Below, one piece after another: positions 34,293-43,937 of a DNA stretch of 64,000 bases. Location: positions 132,791-196,790 of the forward strand of contig JAMPAQ010000001.1 in the NCBI GenBank assembly GCA_023667145.1, read 5' to 3'. Position 1 is the stretch's first letter, and each line of letters begins with the position of its first letter. The notes beneath the pieces were generated by a model. That model was not told the origin of the DNA. It saw nothing but the letters and a program-made list of their open reading frames with translations, and searched no databases. The DNA comes from Pseudoflavonifractor sp. (GTDB lineage Bacteria > Bacteroidota > Bacteroidia > Bacteroidales > Muribaculaceae). A program made the translations under genes and the position numbers.

Positions 34293-34868
34293 TCACGGAC
34301 GCGGATATCGGGGGGAGATAATGACATATTCGCCGGGCAGGGTACGTAGCATGGAGGCAAGGGTGGCGGCGGCATTCCGGCGTGCATGGTCGACGTAGCC
34401 TTTGCCATACAACTTGTCGATCACGCGATGTTGCCACCGCGATTTCAGCAGGTTTTCCTCTGCCGTGGTGAGCGTGCGTGAGAAGATGGGGTTGCGGGCA
34501 TCCCATGAGTCGAGCACCTCATACGCTCCCGGGGCGGTCGATTCGTGCAAGTCCATCCTTGCCGGGGGCATCGTGATGTAGGTGGTGTCGCCCCGCTGCT
34601 CGATAGAGAGTCTGTCAAGGTCAAACCCTATCGTGCCCCGCAGGCGCTCACGGGCATATATTCCCTTGCCGTTTATTGTGTCCTTTATTCCTGTCTCCAT
34701 GTCAAAGGTCATGGAACACAGCCTTACCATGTCGGTTATCGACTTGACGCGGGCATCGCTCATCTCGTAGTGCTGGCGCTCCCCGCGTCCATGAAACATG
34801 GAGTAGGCACCGATGGCGATTGCTATGGTGATTATGGCGCACAGTATTATTTTTATTGGCTTCAACAT
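34293..34868 (-). CDS. DUF4230-family membrane-anchored protein
   Basis: A 191-residue protein with an N-terminal membrane anchor (IKIILCAIITIAIAIGAYSMF, about residues 4-24) and a soluble beta/alpha domain. The layout (early helix, repeated beta strands with YITMPPARM near 98 and a helical end) is that of DUF4230 proteins, whose function is unknown. The gene directly follows the related 34885 gene and was probably duplicated from it. It is probably periplasmic. Direct repeats begin about 15 bases past the stop. Confidence 0.65.
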   Translation of the reverse strand: MLKPIKIILCAIITIAIAIGAYSMFHGRGERQHYEMSDARVKSITDMVRLCSMTFDMETGIKDTINGKGIYARERLRGTIGFDLDRLSIEQRGDTTYITMPPARMDLHESTAPGAYEVLDSWDARNPIFSRTLTTAEENLLKSRWQHRVIDKLYGKGYVDHARRNAAATLASMLRTLPGEYVIISPRYPRP

Positions 34869-34884
34869 CTTGATGTATCGTTAG

Positions 34885-35490
34885 TTATCTGAAACTTATA
34901 TCGGCGGTGTATCCATGGCGCGAGAGCAGGTCGGTGACAAATCTCCGCGCCTTTGCGCGGGCTGTCGCGACCAACTGCTCTTGTAGCGCGTGGTCGCCCT
35001 CTATCTCCTTGGCCACGGCGCGGCTCATCTGCTCCTTGAGGGCCGCCCGCTCCTCGGGTCTTATCTGCGAGCGTAGCCCTGTGACGCGGTAATGCTCCTC
35101 GTTGAGCCTGATGTCGCGCCCCGATGTCTCTATCTCGATGGGCGGGAGTGTCACATGGCACACTTTCCCCTTTGTATCAACAGTGACATCTCCGGGCCGC
35201 AGACACCTCAGGTCGATATATGCGCTCAGGTATGTGTCAAATGAGTACACGGCTATGCGGTCGCCAATCTTTAGATGGTTGAGAGCCGCATCAATCCCCT
35301 CGGCCACGCTGCCTGCATCGCGCAACCGTCGGTCAGAGATTTTGCCGACCTTGCTCACGGCCATCTCGGCGAGACATAGCCGCTCGGTGTCACGAAGTTC
35401 CTCGTATGGCGACACGGCCTTGTCGGTCTTTTCACCGCATCCGGTCAGGATCGCTGTGATGGCAATGGCTATAAGTGGTAATATTTTCAT
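34885..35490 (-). CDS. DUF4230-family lipoprotein
   Basis: A 201-residue lipoprotein: signal with lipobox TGCGEKTD (Cys near 18), then a DUF4230-like domain with LAEMAVSKVGKI, DRIAVYSFDTYLSAYIDL and a CHVTLPPIEIETSG strand region, and a helical C-terminal part. It is similar in layout to the next gene (34293) and separated from it by 16 bases, so they likely form a pair acting at the inner or outer membrane. Function unknown. Confidence 0.65.
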   Translation of the reverse strand: MKILPLIAIAITAILTGCGEKTDKAVSPYEELRDTERLCLAEMAVSKVGKISDRRLRDAGSVAEGIDAALNHLKIGDRIAVYSFDTYLSAYIDLRCLRPGDVTVDTKGKVCHVTLPPIEIETSGRDIRLNEEHYRVTGLRSQIRPEERAALKEQMSRAVAKEIEGDHALQEQLVATARAKARRFVTDLLSRHGYTADISFR

Positions 35491-35548
35491 AGTACGGTAT
35501 GGGTTTATCAGGACATGTTGGATGTCCTGTCTTCTGATTTAACAAAAA

Positions 35549-35619
35549 TGCGGGACGTTTTATTGTTCCCGCAGTGGAATAATATACCCCGGCCACCGTG
35601 TCTGAGGTGTCCGGGGTAT
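35549..35619 (-). terminator. Two hairpins after the PspC gene
   Basis: TGCGGGA / TCCCGCA (35549-35573) and ATACCCCGG / CCGGGGTAT (35584-35619) lie between the stop of the PspC protein (35688) and the lipoprotein gene start (35490). They probably end transcription of the PadR-PspC operon. Confidence 0.55.
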
Positions 35620-35687
35620 GGTCTTATGGAAGTGTGAAAAAGCTCAATTTGTCTTTGCTGTCGGGCATCGCGTACCGTGTCACCCGA

Positions 35688-36761
35688 TTACGCGGGTATA
35701 GGTAGATTGAATCCGAGTATCGCAAAGCAGGTGAACGCACCGATGATGCTTGCGCTCCATAGGATGACAGCAGTCCACATCACCCAGGTTGAGGGACCAC
35801 GCCATTTGAACGCTACGCATCCCGCTCCCCATATCAGGGCTATGAGTGTGATGAGGAAAAAGATGAGCACCGAGGCCGCAAATCCGAGTTCGGGCGTCGA
35901 CATCCCGAGAACGGGTATCCATGGTAGGGCCGCTACAAGACCGGCTCCGCAGCCAATGAGTGAGGCCACCAGCCCTACCACTACTGCAAGCAGGGCGACA
36001 AGTATGGCGACAACTCCGGGCAACAGGCAGATGGCGAGCAATACGAGTCCTATCTTGATGACCCATCCTATGACATCGACCAGTCTGTCCCAGAAGTTTT
36101 TGTCACGTTGTCCCACCGCCTGTCTCACCTGCGCTGTGGCACGGTTGTATCCCTCCTTGACCGTTTGCCCGATGTTGTCGAGGTTGAGCGGCTTGCCATA
36201 CATGGCCAGTTTCTCGTCGGCGGTCTGGGCCTGTGGTATAAGTATCCATGCGGCGATATAGAGGGGGATTACGATGCCGTATCCGAGCAGGGCGAACAAT
36301 ACGAGGACAAGTCTCACCAGGCTGATGTTCCATCCGAGGTAGAGCGCGATACCGCTTGCCACTCCACCGAATATCTTGTCGTCAGGGTCACGGAACAGGC
36401 GCTTGCGCACAGTTGTGCCTTGTGCCGCCCCGGGCACCGGGGGAGGAGTGGCGCGATTCTCGCCGGAGTCATGCCCTGACTGGTCTGCTTTGGGGTTGGT
36501 CGGCTCACACATGTCCTCGGGTCGTCCTATGCGGTCGATCACTGCGTTTACGTCAGCTATCGTTATGACCTCGGCCTCGGTCGAGAGCATCTCGCCAAAC
36601 AGTTCTGAGATTCTGGCCTCGATGTCATCGGCTATCTCCGAGTCCTCGGGAGAGGCAAATGCGGCACGGATGTTGTCGAGATAGTTGCCCAACAGAGTGT
36701 ATGCGTCCTCGTCTATGTAATATACCTTGCCTGACAGGTTGATGGGAAATGTACGTTTCAT
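35688..36761 (-). CDS. PspC-domain protein (phage-shock-like membrane protein)
   Basis: 357 residues from ATG at 36761 (MKRTFPINLSGKVYYIDEDAYTLL), four bases after the PadR stop. The N-terminal 90 residues are soluble and acidic (YYIDEDAYTLLGNYLDNIRA), and a PspC domain follows (LFRDPDDKIFGGVASGIALYLGW and IIPLYIAAWILIPQ near 120-180), then several membrane helices to the C-terminus. Bacteroidetes PspC proteins of this kind are paired with PadR regulators and act in envelope stress. The upstream extension of the frame is not needed. Confidence 0.85.
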   Translation of the reverse strand: MKRTFPINLSGKVYYIDEDAYTLLGNYLDNIRAAFASPEDSEIADDIEARISELFGEMLSTEAEVITIADVNAVIDRIGRPEDMCEPTNPKADQSGHDSGENRATPPPVPGAAQGTTVRKRLFRDPDDKIFGGVASGIALYLGWNISLVRLVLVLFALLGYGIVIPLYIAAWILIPQAQTADEKLAMYGKPLNLDNIGQTVKEGYNRATAQVRQAVGQRDKNFWDRLVDVIGWVIKIGLVLLAICLLPGVVAILVALLAVVVGLVASLIGCGAGLVAALPWIPVLGMSTPELGFAASVLIFFLITLIALIWGAGCVAFKWRGPSTWVMWTAVILWSASIIGAFTCFAILGFNLPIPA

Positions 36762-36763
36762 TG

Positions 36764-37114
36764 TCAAATAGTGTTTTGGGGTAATGGCTTGATGTTGCTT
36801 ATATGGCTCACCGTATTGTTGAGGTCGGCCCATGCCGTCTCAAGTTCGAGCAGCACAGTGCGCCCGTAGTTGGTGAGACTGTAATACTTGCGAGGAGGTC
36901 CTTGTGTTGACTCGGCCCATTCGTATGACAGCACTCCGTCATTCTTCAGTCTTGTCAGCAGGGGGTAGAGCGTCCCCTCGACGACAATGAGACGGGCCTC
37001 TTGCATACGCTTGATGATGTCGCTCGCATATGCCGGCTCCTTGTCGAGCAGCAGCATGATGCAATATTCGAGCATTCCCTTGCGCATCTGCGATTTGATG
37101 TTGTCTACATTCAT
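36764..37114 (-). CDS. PadR-family transcriptional regulator
   Basis: 116 residues from ATG at 37114 (MNVDNIKSQMRKGMLEYCIM). It has the PadR winged-helix pattern: LLDKEPAYASDIIKRM, EGTLYPLLTRLKNDGVLSYEW and KYYSLTNYGR. PadR proteins are small DNA-binding repressors that respond to stress or ligands. The stop overlaps the space before the PspC gene by two bases, so this is a regulator/target pair. Confidence 0.9.
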   Translation of the reverse strand: MNVDNIKSQMRKGMLEYCIMLLLDKEPAYASDIIKRMQEARLIVVEGTLYPLLTRLKNDGVLSYEWAESTQGPPRKYYSLTNYGRTVLLELETAWADLNNTVSHISNIKPLPQNTI

Positions 37115-37319
37115 GTCAATCAGTTTTACCGGCGGTGTTTTGTGCCGCATGGATATGTGTATGGCACAAATGTATGCAATACTTATGTACTATGCAATAC
37201 AAAGTACTATATTTATCGCAAGTTAACTTGTATGGTAAATATGCTAAACCGTGATGTTATGAAATGTTGATGAACGTATTGGTAACAGTGTTATGCCGAT
37301 GATGTGGATAATGTCATTG

Positions 37320-40300
37320 TCAATCAAGCGCATCAAGCAGAATGAACGCACTCCAGTATTGCGGGTCAGAGTATGTCTGTGAGCCACCTTCGGTGTATTG
37401 CCGCACATACTGCTGTGCGTCGGTGAGTGCTCCATGGGTCGGTTTCCCTTGGCTGAGACCCTCATAAAAGCGGGTCATCAACAGGCGTGTGGCGTTGTCA
37501 TCGACTTTCCACAGACTCATCATCAGGGACTTGACTCCGGCTTTCTTGAATCCGCGTTGCAGCCCAAACACCCCCTCACCGGTAATCTCACCGAGGCCGG
37601 TCTGGCACGCCGACAGCACGACGAGTCTCATGGCGCTGAGGTCGAGCAGGGAGATTTCCTTGGCTGTCAGCACTCCGTCATCGCCGTTCTTGGCCGTGTG
37701 TCCGCTCAGTGCATTGTCGGCTCCGGCAAACAATAGCCCGGAGCGTGTCAGCGGGCGGTCATCGGCCCGGTCGTTGTTGAGCTGTAGGAATCTCATTCTG
37801 CGGTGTGATGCCAACTCATCCTTGCGCAAGTAGAAACCATGGGTGGCTATGTGTGCAAGGTTGACCTGTCGTCCCGACAGGGACTTGAATGAGGTCTCTG
37901 TAGCGTCCTCGCCGGTGTGGAGCGTTGCTTTCGTGTTCATCGACGAGAGAATATCGGTGACCGATTGTGCCTCCGTGAGCGTTGCCGGGAGGTAGTCGGC
38001 TTTTACCGACACACCGGCGGCTCCGGCATCAAATCTCATGCCGCCGTATACCACGCCGTCGATGGGGGCTGTCGGCTGTCGGTCGAGTGCGAGAAGTCGT
38101 GTCGATGACAGCCTGACGAGTGTACGGTCATCAGACATCAGACCGTTGCCGGTTGGTGACGGTAGATGTTCGATGGCAATGTTGTGCAGACGGCCTGCGG
38201 GCGAGAAGTATATGCGCGTGACTCCCTCCAGATGGGGCATCAGCGGTTCCCACAGCATCCGGCTTAGGGTGGGGCGGGTGTACAGCTCGTTGTCATTGAT
38301 ATTGTTGAGGGTATTGTCATCAAAAAGCGGTATGGCCACGGGATGGTCGTCATGTCGGGTGACAAGTGCCACATACCGGCGTGTGTCGGCGGTGTCTGAC
38401 ACGTGGTAGCAGGTAAAATCTATGGCCGCCTCGTTGTCGGCGAGGTGGGACGACACGTCATGGTGGTCGGCCGAGAGGCTGCGCGTGTAGTCGCCATAGG
38501 CTTTTGACATGGCTACGAGCCTCCGTTCCTGACTGCCGATGACCTTTTCGAGCGAGTCGGTCGACTCGTCACGCTGTCTTATCGGCATCTCATACAGTCG
38601 GTTGAGCCTTACCATGTTGTCTCGCATCGAGGCATATAGCCCCACTGCCTCGGGGTCATTGCCCGATCGTATGATGTTTTCAAGCTCAGTCTCGGTATTA
38701 AGTAGCAAGCCTTTGTAAAACAAGGCTCCGTCGTATGCGTTGGCAGCGAGTGAGTCGGCCCGGTATTCGGCGGCATATTGCTGGATGTCGTCGGTAAACC
38801 ATGAGTCGTGACGTGACCAGAAGCGGTTGCGCTCATCGGTGGTCAACGTGGTGAACGCCGATCGCACGAGTCTCATCTTGAGCCGCGAGACCTCAAGTGC
38901 GGCGGGAATGAGCCGGTCGGTGTCGGCAAGGGTATGGTATATGTTGGCGGCGTTGGCGAGTGAGAACGCGTAGTCGGGATGGGCTGTTCCGAGGCTGCGT
39001 CGCCTTATGTCGAGCACCCGGGTGTTGATGTCGAGGGCTTTGTCGGTCTCTCCGGCGTAGTATCTGAAGGCTCCGAGGTTGTTGAGTAGGGTGGCATAGT
39101 CGGGTGAGTCGGTGTTATCGCGCTCCTCATGCACCCGCAGGGCGTCGGTGATGAGAGTCTCGGCTCCGGCGATGTCGCCTGTGTTGTAGCGGATTATGGC
39201 GAGGTTGCTCATGGCGGTGGCATACTGGGGCGACTGCCGTCCAAACACCTCGTTGCATTTGCTGACAGCTGTTTCGGCTGTCTCAAGCGCCCCGGCAGTG
39301 TCGCCTGACAGGAACCGGCTCGTCGCGAGGCTCATCAACGCCTGGGCATACGATGGGGCGTCGACAGTCCCGAGGCGTTGTGACAGCTCGATTGACTCGG
39401 TGGCGAGGCGTGCGTGTTCGGCATAGTTGCCTGTCGCCGAGTTGTAGAGGGCAAGGTCGTTGAGCAGCACTGCATACGCTTGTGTATCAGTCTTCCCTGC
39501 TTTCACGTAGCGTTCGCGTGCATCTGCGGCATAGCGTATGGCGGCGGCATAATTGCCTGTCGATGAGTGGTAGCCGGCGAGTATGGCAAGTGAGTTGAGT
39601 GCGTTGTCGCTCGTCGGGTCGTAGAGTTCAAGGGCTTCGGTCTCGCAGCGTATGGCCTCGGCACGGTCGCCGTTGCGCTCATACAGCCGGGCGAGGCGGC
39701 TCAGTGTCGGTGCGCACGAATCGTCCCGGCCACCGTTTAGGCGCTCGTTGATGCGCATGGCCTCGCGCTCATGGTCTATTGCCCCGCTTATATCACCGGC
39801 CTCGGCGAGGTAATGGGCGAGACGGCTGTGGGCATCGGCTGCCTCGCGTGTGACCACACTGTCGGCGAGTATCGCCGACACTCCCTCTGTGGCACGTCTT
39901 ATGGCCTCATCCTTGTTGCCGGCGCGGAGTTGGTAGTCTGCTATCTCGCCGATGGTCTTGAGCGTCAGCGCATGTGTTGGTCCGAAATATCGGCGGCGGG
40001 TGTCAAGAGCCTCCTCGGCCACAGTGACAGCCGACGTGTAGTCGCCGGTGTTGGCGTTGTAGGCGGCGAGGTTGCCGAGCAGCATGGCATAGTTGGGAAT
40101 CTCCTGGGATAGGATGGTGTGGCGCAACTGTCGTGACATGTTGCCATACTTTATGGCACCGGCATCGTCGCCGGCGAGGTGGCAGTAGAGTGCGAGGTCG
40201 CTCAGCCCCGAGGCATACTCAAGGTTGGCGTTGCCGACTATTGAGCCGATGAGGTTGCACACTTCCATCTGCGTCTCAATCGCTCCCCGGTAGTCGCCCG

Positions 40301-40547
40301 TCGCGTAGCGGCATCTCGCCATGTTGTCGAGTTGCCGGGCGTATGTGAGGTCGCGCCCCCTGATTGCTTCCCGCATGGACAGTGCCTTGTCAAACAGCGG
40401 CAGTGCACCCTGATAGTCACGTGAGTTATACAGCTCCACGGCCTTGTTGTAGACGGCATCGGCCTCGATGGTCGATTTCTCCTGTTTGGCCGCTGTGGAG
40501 GCGAGAGCCGATACCAAGAGGATGAATGATAGCAGAATGTGACGCAT
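37320..40547 (-). CDS. Secreted TPR-CHAT caspase-like protein
   Basis: A 1075-residue protein with signal peptide (HILLSFILLVSALAS), about ten tetratricopeptide repeats in the first 550 residues (motifs such as YNKAVELYNSRDYQGALPLFD and YAKALMSLATSR-like units), a linker and a C-terminal CHAT (caspase HetF-associated with TPRs) protease domain. The catalytic pair is His903 in AHIATHGF and Cys981 in LSACQTGLGE. CHAT proteases are caspase-like, often part of defence or signalling. Here the protein should be periplasmic. It is the last gene of the CHASE2/DUF4384-like/CHAT operon, 42 bases after the middle gene. Confidence 0.88.
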   Translation of the reverse strand: MRHILLSFILLVSALASTAAKQEKSTIEADAVYNKAVELYNSRDYQGALPLFDKALSMREAIRGRDLTYARQLDNMARCRYATGDYRGAIETQMEVCNLIGSIVGNANLEYASGLSDLALYCHLAGDDAGAIKYGNMSRQLRHTILSQEIPNYAMLLGNLAAYNANTGDYTSAVTVAEEALDTRRRYFGPTHALTLKTIGEIADYQLRAGNKDEAIRRATEGVSAILADSVVTREAADAHSRLAHYLAEAGDISGAIDHEREAMRINERLNGGRDDSCAPTLSRLARLYERNGDRAEAIRCETEALELYDPTSDNALNSLAILAGYHSSTGNYAAAIRYAADARERYVKAGKTDTQAYAVLLNDLALYNSATGNYAEHARLATESIELSQRLGTVDAPSYAQALMSLATSRFLSGDTAGALETAETAVSKCNEVFGRQSPQYATAMSNLAIIRYNTGDIAGAETLITDALRVHEERDNTDSPDYATLLNNLGAFRYYAGETDKALDINTRVLDIRRRSLGTAHPDYAFSLANAANIYHTLADTDRLIPAALEVSRLKMRLVRSAFTTLTTDERNRFWSRHDSWFTDDIQQYAAEYRADSLAANAYDGALFYKGLLLNTETELENIIRSGNDPEAVGLYASMRDNMVRLNRLYEMPIRQRDESTDSLEKVIGSQERRLVAMSKAYGDYTRSLSADHHDVSSHLADNEAAIDFTCYHVSDTADTRRYVALVTRHDDHPVAIPLFDDNTLNNINDNELYTRPTLSRMLWEPLMPHLEGVTRIYFSPAGRLHNIAIEHLPSPTGNGLMSDDRTLVRLSSTRLLALDRQPTAPIDGVVYGGMRFDAGAAGVSVKADYLPATLTEAQSVTDILSSMNTKATLHTGEDATETSFKSLSGRQVNLAHIATHGFYLRKDELASHRRMRFLQLNNDRADDRPLTRSGLLFAGADNALSGHTAKNGDDGVLTAKEISLLDLSAMRLVVLSACQTGLGEITGEGVFGLQRGFKKAGVKSLMMSLWKVDDNATRLLMTRFYEGLSQGKPTHGALTDAQQYVRQYTEGGSQTYSDPQYWSAFILLDALD

Positions 40548-40589
40548 GGTGGTGTGTTTTTTGTGGGTCGGTCTATAAAGTGGGGTTGT

Positions 40590-41396
40590 TTAGTCGGCGC
40601 TCAGGCTTATTTGTGTATTGTCATCGGCCTCGATAGGGGCCGGTGTCTGCTGCTCGACAAAAAACATCTCGATGTCGGTGTCGGAGTAGGGGCGGGTGCA
40701 TCCTACGGCAACGAAGCGGTCGGTCGATTCGGTGAATACGATGCAGTCAATGTCGGCTGTGGCCTTTGGCCCGATGACAAAATTGTCGGGAACCTCGGGA
40801 TTGTGGAGTACGAGTTCCACTGTGCCATCCGTGCCGAGGCGGGCTATATTGAAGTATAACATTGAGTCACAGTCGTTTGTGACGGAGAGGAAGTATCGGT
40901 CTTTACCCGCCTTCTTGCGCTCGACCCTGAGCATGGGGGTTGTGTCGCTCCGCAGGCTGTCGGCCATGAACTTGCAGAGGGCTGAGTATACGGCTTCGGT
41001 GGCATCGGCGGCGCTTCCCATGCTGCGTACCCCGGCTCCGTTTTGTCCGCGCCCGCCACGGGTGTTGTCGACCGCACGGAATATGCGCGAGATGGTCGAC
41101 AGGTTGTTGTGGTCACACTGCTCGACGATGCTCTTCACCGAGGCTTGGCCGGGATTGCTCCAGCTTCTCACCTTGTGGCTCTCGTCCTCGAGTTCGACCG
41201 ATGATTTGTCGCCGAGTCTCAGGTATGAGCTTTCGTTGAGGTTGGTTCCGGCCTTGACCCTCACCCACTTGTCGCCCTGTTGCAGGGTCACGTTGCCTTT
41301 TATGTTGCCGGCGCGGTAGGTGCGTGCTGTTGCCGGAATCACAGCGATGGCGATGGCAAGCATCGTGATGATGGCGCGTAATACTCTATTTCTCAT
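40590..41396 (-). CDS. Secreted DUF4384-like protein, middle gene of the CHASE2/CHAT operon
   Basis: 268 residues from ATG at 41396, which lies five bases after the CHASE2 gene stop. Signal peptide (LRAIITMLAIAIAVIPATA), a beta-rich N-terminal domain with the pattern GNVTLQQGDKWVRVKAGTNL and LRLGDKSSVELED (FecR/SH3-like), a helical middle (EAVYSALCKFMADS) and a C-terminal part with DRYFLSVTNDCDSMLYFNI and TDRFVAVG, resembling DUF4384-type domains that accompany CHAT/caspase proteins. Function unknown; a sensor or partner role is inference. Confidence 0.65.
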   Translation of the reverse strand: MRNRVLRAIITMLAIAIAVIPATARTYRAGNIKGNVTLQQGDKWVRVKAGTNLNESSYLRLGDKSSVELEDESHKVRSWSNPGQASVKSIVEQCDHNNLSTISRIFRAVDNTRGGRGQNGAGVRSMGSAADATEAVYSALCKFMADSLRSDTTPMLRVERKKAGKDRYFLSVTNDCDSMLYFNIARLGTDGTVELVLHNPEVPDNFVIGPKATADIDCIVFTESTDRFVAVGCTRPYSDTDIEMFFVEQQTPAPIEADDNTQISLSAD

Positions 41397-41401
41397 TGTT
41401 C

Positions 41402-42553
41402 TCAGATTTTTACAGTGTGTTTGATTAATGATGTTGCTTTTTCTTTCAGTATGGGGTAGGACTTGTAAAATCCCGACCACAGGTCGAGTGACAGCAGTCC
41501 GAGCAGGGTCATGATGAGCGGTTTTTTGACATCGAGAATGAGCCGCCACTCGGCAAATATGACACAGCCGATGTAGACAATCGCGCAGAGCGACACCAGT
41601 TGTACGAGCCTCACAGTCAGCCCGACAAACGGGTGGGCGCTCAGTCTCTCACGCGTCCACAATATGGCGGTGCACATCAGTATGCCTATGATCCACGTGG
41701 TCCAAAGGGGGACGGGCCGTGGAAATGAACCCTCCAGCATGGTAGCGACCGCCGAGGCGTGTATCAGCACTCCGGGTGTCTCGTCGGCAATCGTGGTGCG
41801 GTGCATGTCGCCGTGTCCGCTCATGTCGCCGACAATCACTATCATACCGTCGAGCATCGCCAGGTTGGAGGCGAGACTGTCGTGGCTGATGACATTGAAG
41901 GAGCGTCGCGGAAAGTTGATGTTGCGCGGGACGTAGGCGTTTCCCCTGGCGGCGGCGTAACGCTCGGGACGGCCCTGGGCCACGAGGGCTGCAGCAAAGC
42001 TCTGCATGGCGCCTCCATCGGCGAGCGGGAAGCTGTCGACACATTCCCTGACGGTCGTGGTGGCGGTTCTTGACACTAACCTCGTGGCGGCAAACCGTAT
42101 CTGCGGGTCGTCGCTGAAGAATGATGACGAGACGGGGACACAGCGGTCGGTGGAGTCGTTTTCAGTGACAAGTTCCTGGGCCATTACCACGCCGGGACAC
42201 TGACGTATGGCGGCATATAACGTGCTGTCGGTATAGGGGTCGGAGGGGTAGGGAAATGAGAAATCCACCCCGGTAGCGGCTGCTCCCGACTGGCTGATGA
42301 GGGTCAGCGCCTCGGCAATCTCCCCTCGGCCGCCATCGCCGACATCCACTATCACCACACTCTCGGCGCGGTCCTTTACCCGGTCAAGGTCGGTGACGCG
42401 ACTGTAGAAGTCGTCTATGCGGGAGTCGCCCGATATATTGAGCAGATTCATTATCGTCGCTACCGAGATGTCCTGTGACAGGACCGACGACAGCAGCAAT
42501 GAGATGATGATTGGTCCCAGTATGTTGGCTATGTTGACTTTGTGTCCTTTCAT
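41402..42553 (-). CDS. CHASE2-domain membrane protein
   Basis: 383 residues from ATG at 42553. One N-terminal membrane helix (ANILGPIIISLLLSSVLS), a periplasmic CHASE2 sensor domain of about 230 residues (VVIVDVGDGGRGEIAEALTLI, GVDFSFPYPSD, LDGMIVIVGDMSG, ETPGVLIHASAVATML), then three C-terminal helices (WTTWIIGILMCTAILW and following) and a short cytoplasmic tail. CHASE2 domains sense signals outside the membrane, and in cyanobacteria are often fused to CHAT or kinase domains. Here there is no output domain, so it probably acts with the two genes downstream. Confidence 0.85.
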   Translation of the reverse strand: MKGHKVNIANILGPIIISLLLSSVLSQDISVATIMNLLNISGDSRIDDFYSRVTDLDRVKDRAESVVIVDVGDGGRGEIAEALTLISQSGAAATGVDFSFPYPSDPYTDSTLYAAIRQCPGVVMAQELVTENDSTDRCVPVSSSFFSDDPQIRFAATRLVSRTATTTVRECVDSFPLADGGAMQSFAAALVAQGRPERYAAARGNAYVPRNINFPRRSFNVISHDSLASNLAMLDGMIVIVGDMSGHGDMHRTTIADETPGVLIHASAVATMLEGSFPRPVPLWTTWIIGILMCTAILWTRERLSAHPFVGLTVRLVQLVSLCAIVYIGCVIFAEWRLILDVKKPLIMTLLGLLSLDLWSGFYKSYPILKEKATSLIKHTVKI

Positions 42554-42680
42554 TAATTGCAAAAGTAACAAAAATCACAAAATATCACAATTAATTGTCA
42601 AACTCTTGCTTCAGGCGGTGTTGACGGTCCGAGGGTAGTGCTGGTGGCCACTCTTTATGCGGGCAGACACGATAGGGGAT

Positions 42681-42718
42681 AAAAAAATACCGTCATGCCC
42701 CGGCACGGAGCATGACGG
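42681..42718 (-). terminator. Terminator after the aminotransferase
   Basis: On the minus strand the CCGTCATGC / GCATGACGG stem (42690-42718) is followed by TATTTTTTT (42681-42689), a classic rho-independent terminator for the gene that ends at 42744. Confidence 0.85.
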
Positions 42719-42743
42719 CGGTATGTGTGTTTTGTGTCAGGGA

Positions 42744-43937
42744 TCAGACGAGTTTCGCGAGCGCCTCTTTCATGCGTCTGAGGGCTTCGCGTATGTTGTC
42801 ATCGCTTGTGGCGTAGCTGAGGCGTATGTATCCGGGGGCGCAGAATGCCTCTCCCGACACGGTGGCCACGTGTCCCTCCTCAAGCAGGTACATCGCCAGG
42901 TCGGAGTCGTTGTTGATGACGCGGCCATTATAGCTCTTGCCAAAGTAGCTCGACACCTCGGGGAAGAGGTAAAAGGCACCCTGGGGGACGTTGACCTTGA
43001 GTCCCGGTATCTCGCGGGCAAGCGACACGACGAGGTCGCGGCGGCGCTCAAAGGCCACGCGCATATCCTCGACACACTGCTGCGGGCCGTTGTAGGCTTC
43101 CTCAGCGGCTTTCTGCGCTATCGACGACGCGCCTGAGGTGTACTGGCTCTGTAGCTTGTTGGTGGCCTTGGCTATCCACAGCGGGGCAGCGATGAAGCCT
43201 ATGCGCCATCCTGTCATGGCGTATGCCTTTGACACTCCGTTGACTATGACGGTGCGGTCGGCTATCTCGGGGAACGATGCAAGCGACGTGAACGAATCGG
43301 TGAAGTTGATGTGCTCATATATCTCATCGGCAAGCACTACCACGTCGGGATATTTTGCCAGCACATCGACAAGGCCCTGCAGCTCCTCGCGGGTGTAGAC
43401 GCTGCCGGTCGGGTTGGACGGTGAGCAGAGTATGACGAGGCGTGTCTTGGGGGTTATGGCCGCGTCGAGCTGTGCCGGGGTGACCTTGAAATCCTGCTCT
43501 ATCGAGGCCGGTACGGTCACATTCTTTCCCTCGGCGAGATGTACCATCTCGACATACGACACCCATGCCGGGGTGGGGATGACTACCTCGTCGCCGGGGT
43601 TGATGACACTGAGTATCACATTGCAGAGCGACTGCTTGGCACCGCCCGACACCACTATCTGCTCGGGGGTGTAGTCCAGCCCGTTCTCCTCCTTGAGCTT
43701 CTTGACAATGGCTTTGCGCAGGGACATGTAGCCGGGGACGGGGGTATAGAACGAGAAGTTCTCGTCAATGGCCCGCTTGGCTGCCTCCTTTATGTTGTCG
43801 GGCGTGTTGAAGTCGGGTTCGCCTACCGACAGGTTGATTACATCGACGCCTTGAGCTTTCAGCTCATTGCTCTTCTGCGACATCGCGAGTGTCTGCGACG
43901 GCGAGAGAGACTGGACACGGTCTGAAATGTGAGTCAT
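42744..43937 (-). CDS. Pyridoxal-phosphate aspartate aminotransferase
   Basis: A 397-residue class I aminotransferase with the family motifs NLSVGEPDFNTP near 38, GGAKQSLCNV near 103, NPTGSVYTREEL near 176, DEIYEH near 207 and the PLP lysine in VNGVSKAYAMTGWRIGF (about 232-240). It is nearest to the aspartate aminotransferase AspC-type of Bacteroidetes that transfers the amino group between aspartate and 2-oxoglutarate; related aromatic aminotransferases cannot be excluded. ATG start at 43937, terminator right after. Single gene. Confidence 0.92.
   Translation of the reverse strand: MTHISDRVQSLSPSQTLAMSQKSNELKAQGVDVINLSVGEPDFNTPDNIKEAAKRAIDENFSFYTPVPGYMSLRKAIVKKLKEENGLDYTPEQIVVSGGAKQSLCNVILSVINPGDEVVIPTPAWVSYVEMVHLAEGKNVTVPASIEQDFKVTPAQLDAAITPKTRLVILCSPSNPTGSVYTREELQGLVDVLAKYPDVVVLADEIYEHINFTDSFTSLASFPEIADRTVIVNGVSKAYAMTGWRIGFIAAPLWIAKATNKLQSQYTSGASSIAQKAAEEAYNGPQQCVEDMRVAFERRRDLVVSLAREIPGLKVNVPQGAFYLFPEVSSYFGKSYNGRVINNDSDLAMYLLEEGHVATVSGEAFCAPGYIRLSYATSDDNIREALRRMKEALAKLV

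Noticed and set aside
34115..34408. Open frame with repeated FCLCF motifs on the minus strand
   Set aside because: The repeated motif is simply the translation of the 33-bp direct repeats; the frame crosses the end of the DUF4230 gene and has no start context.
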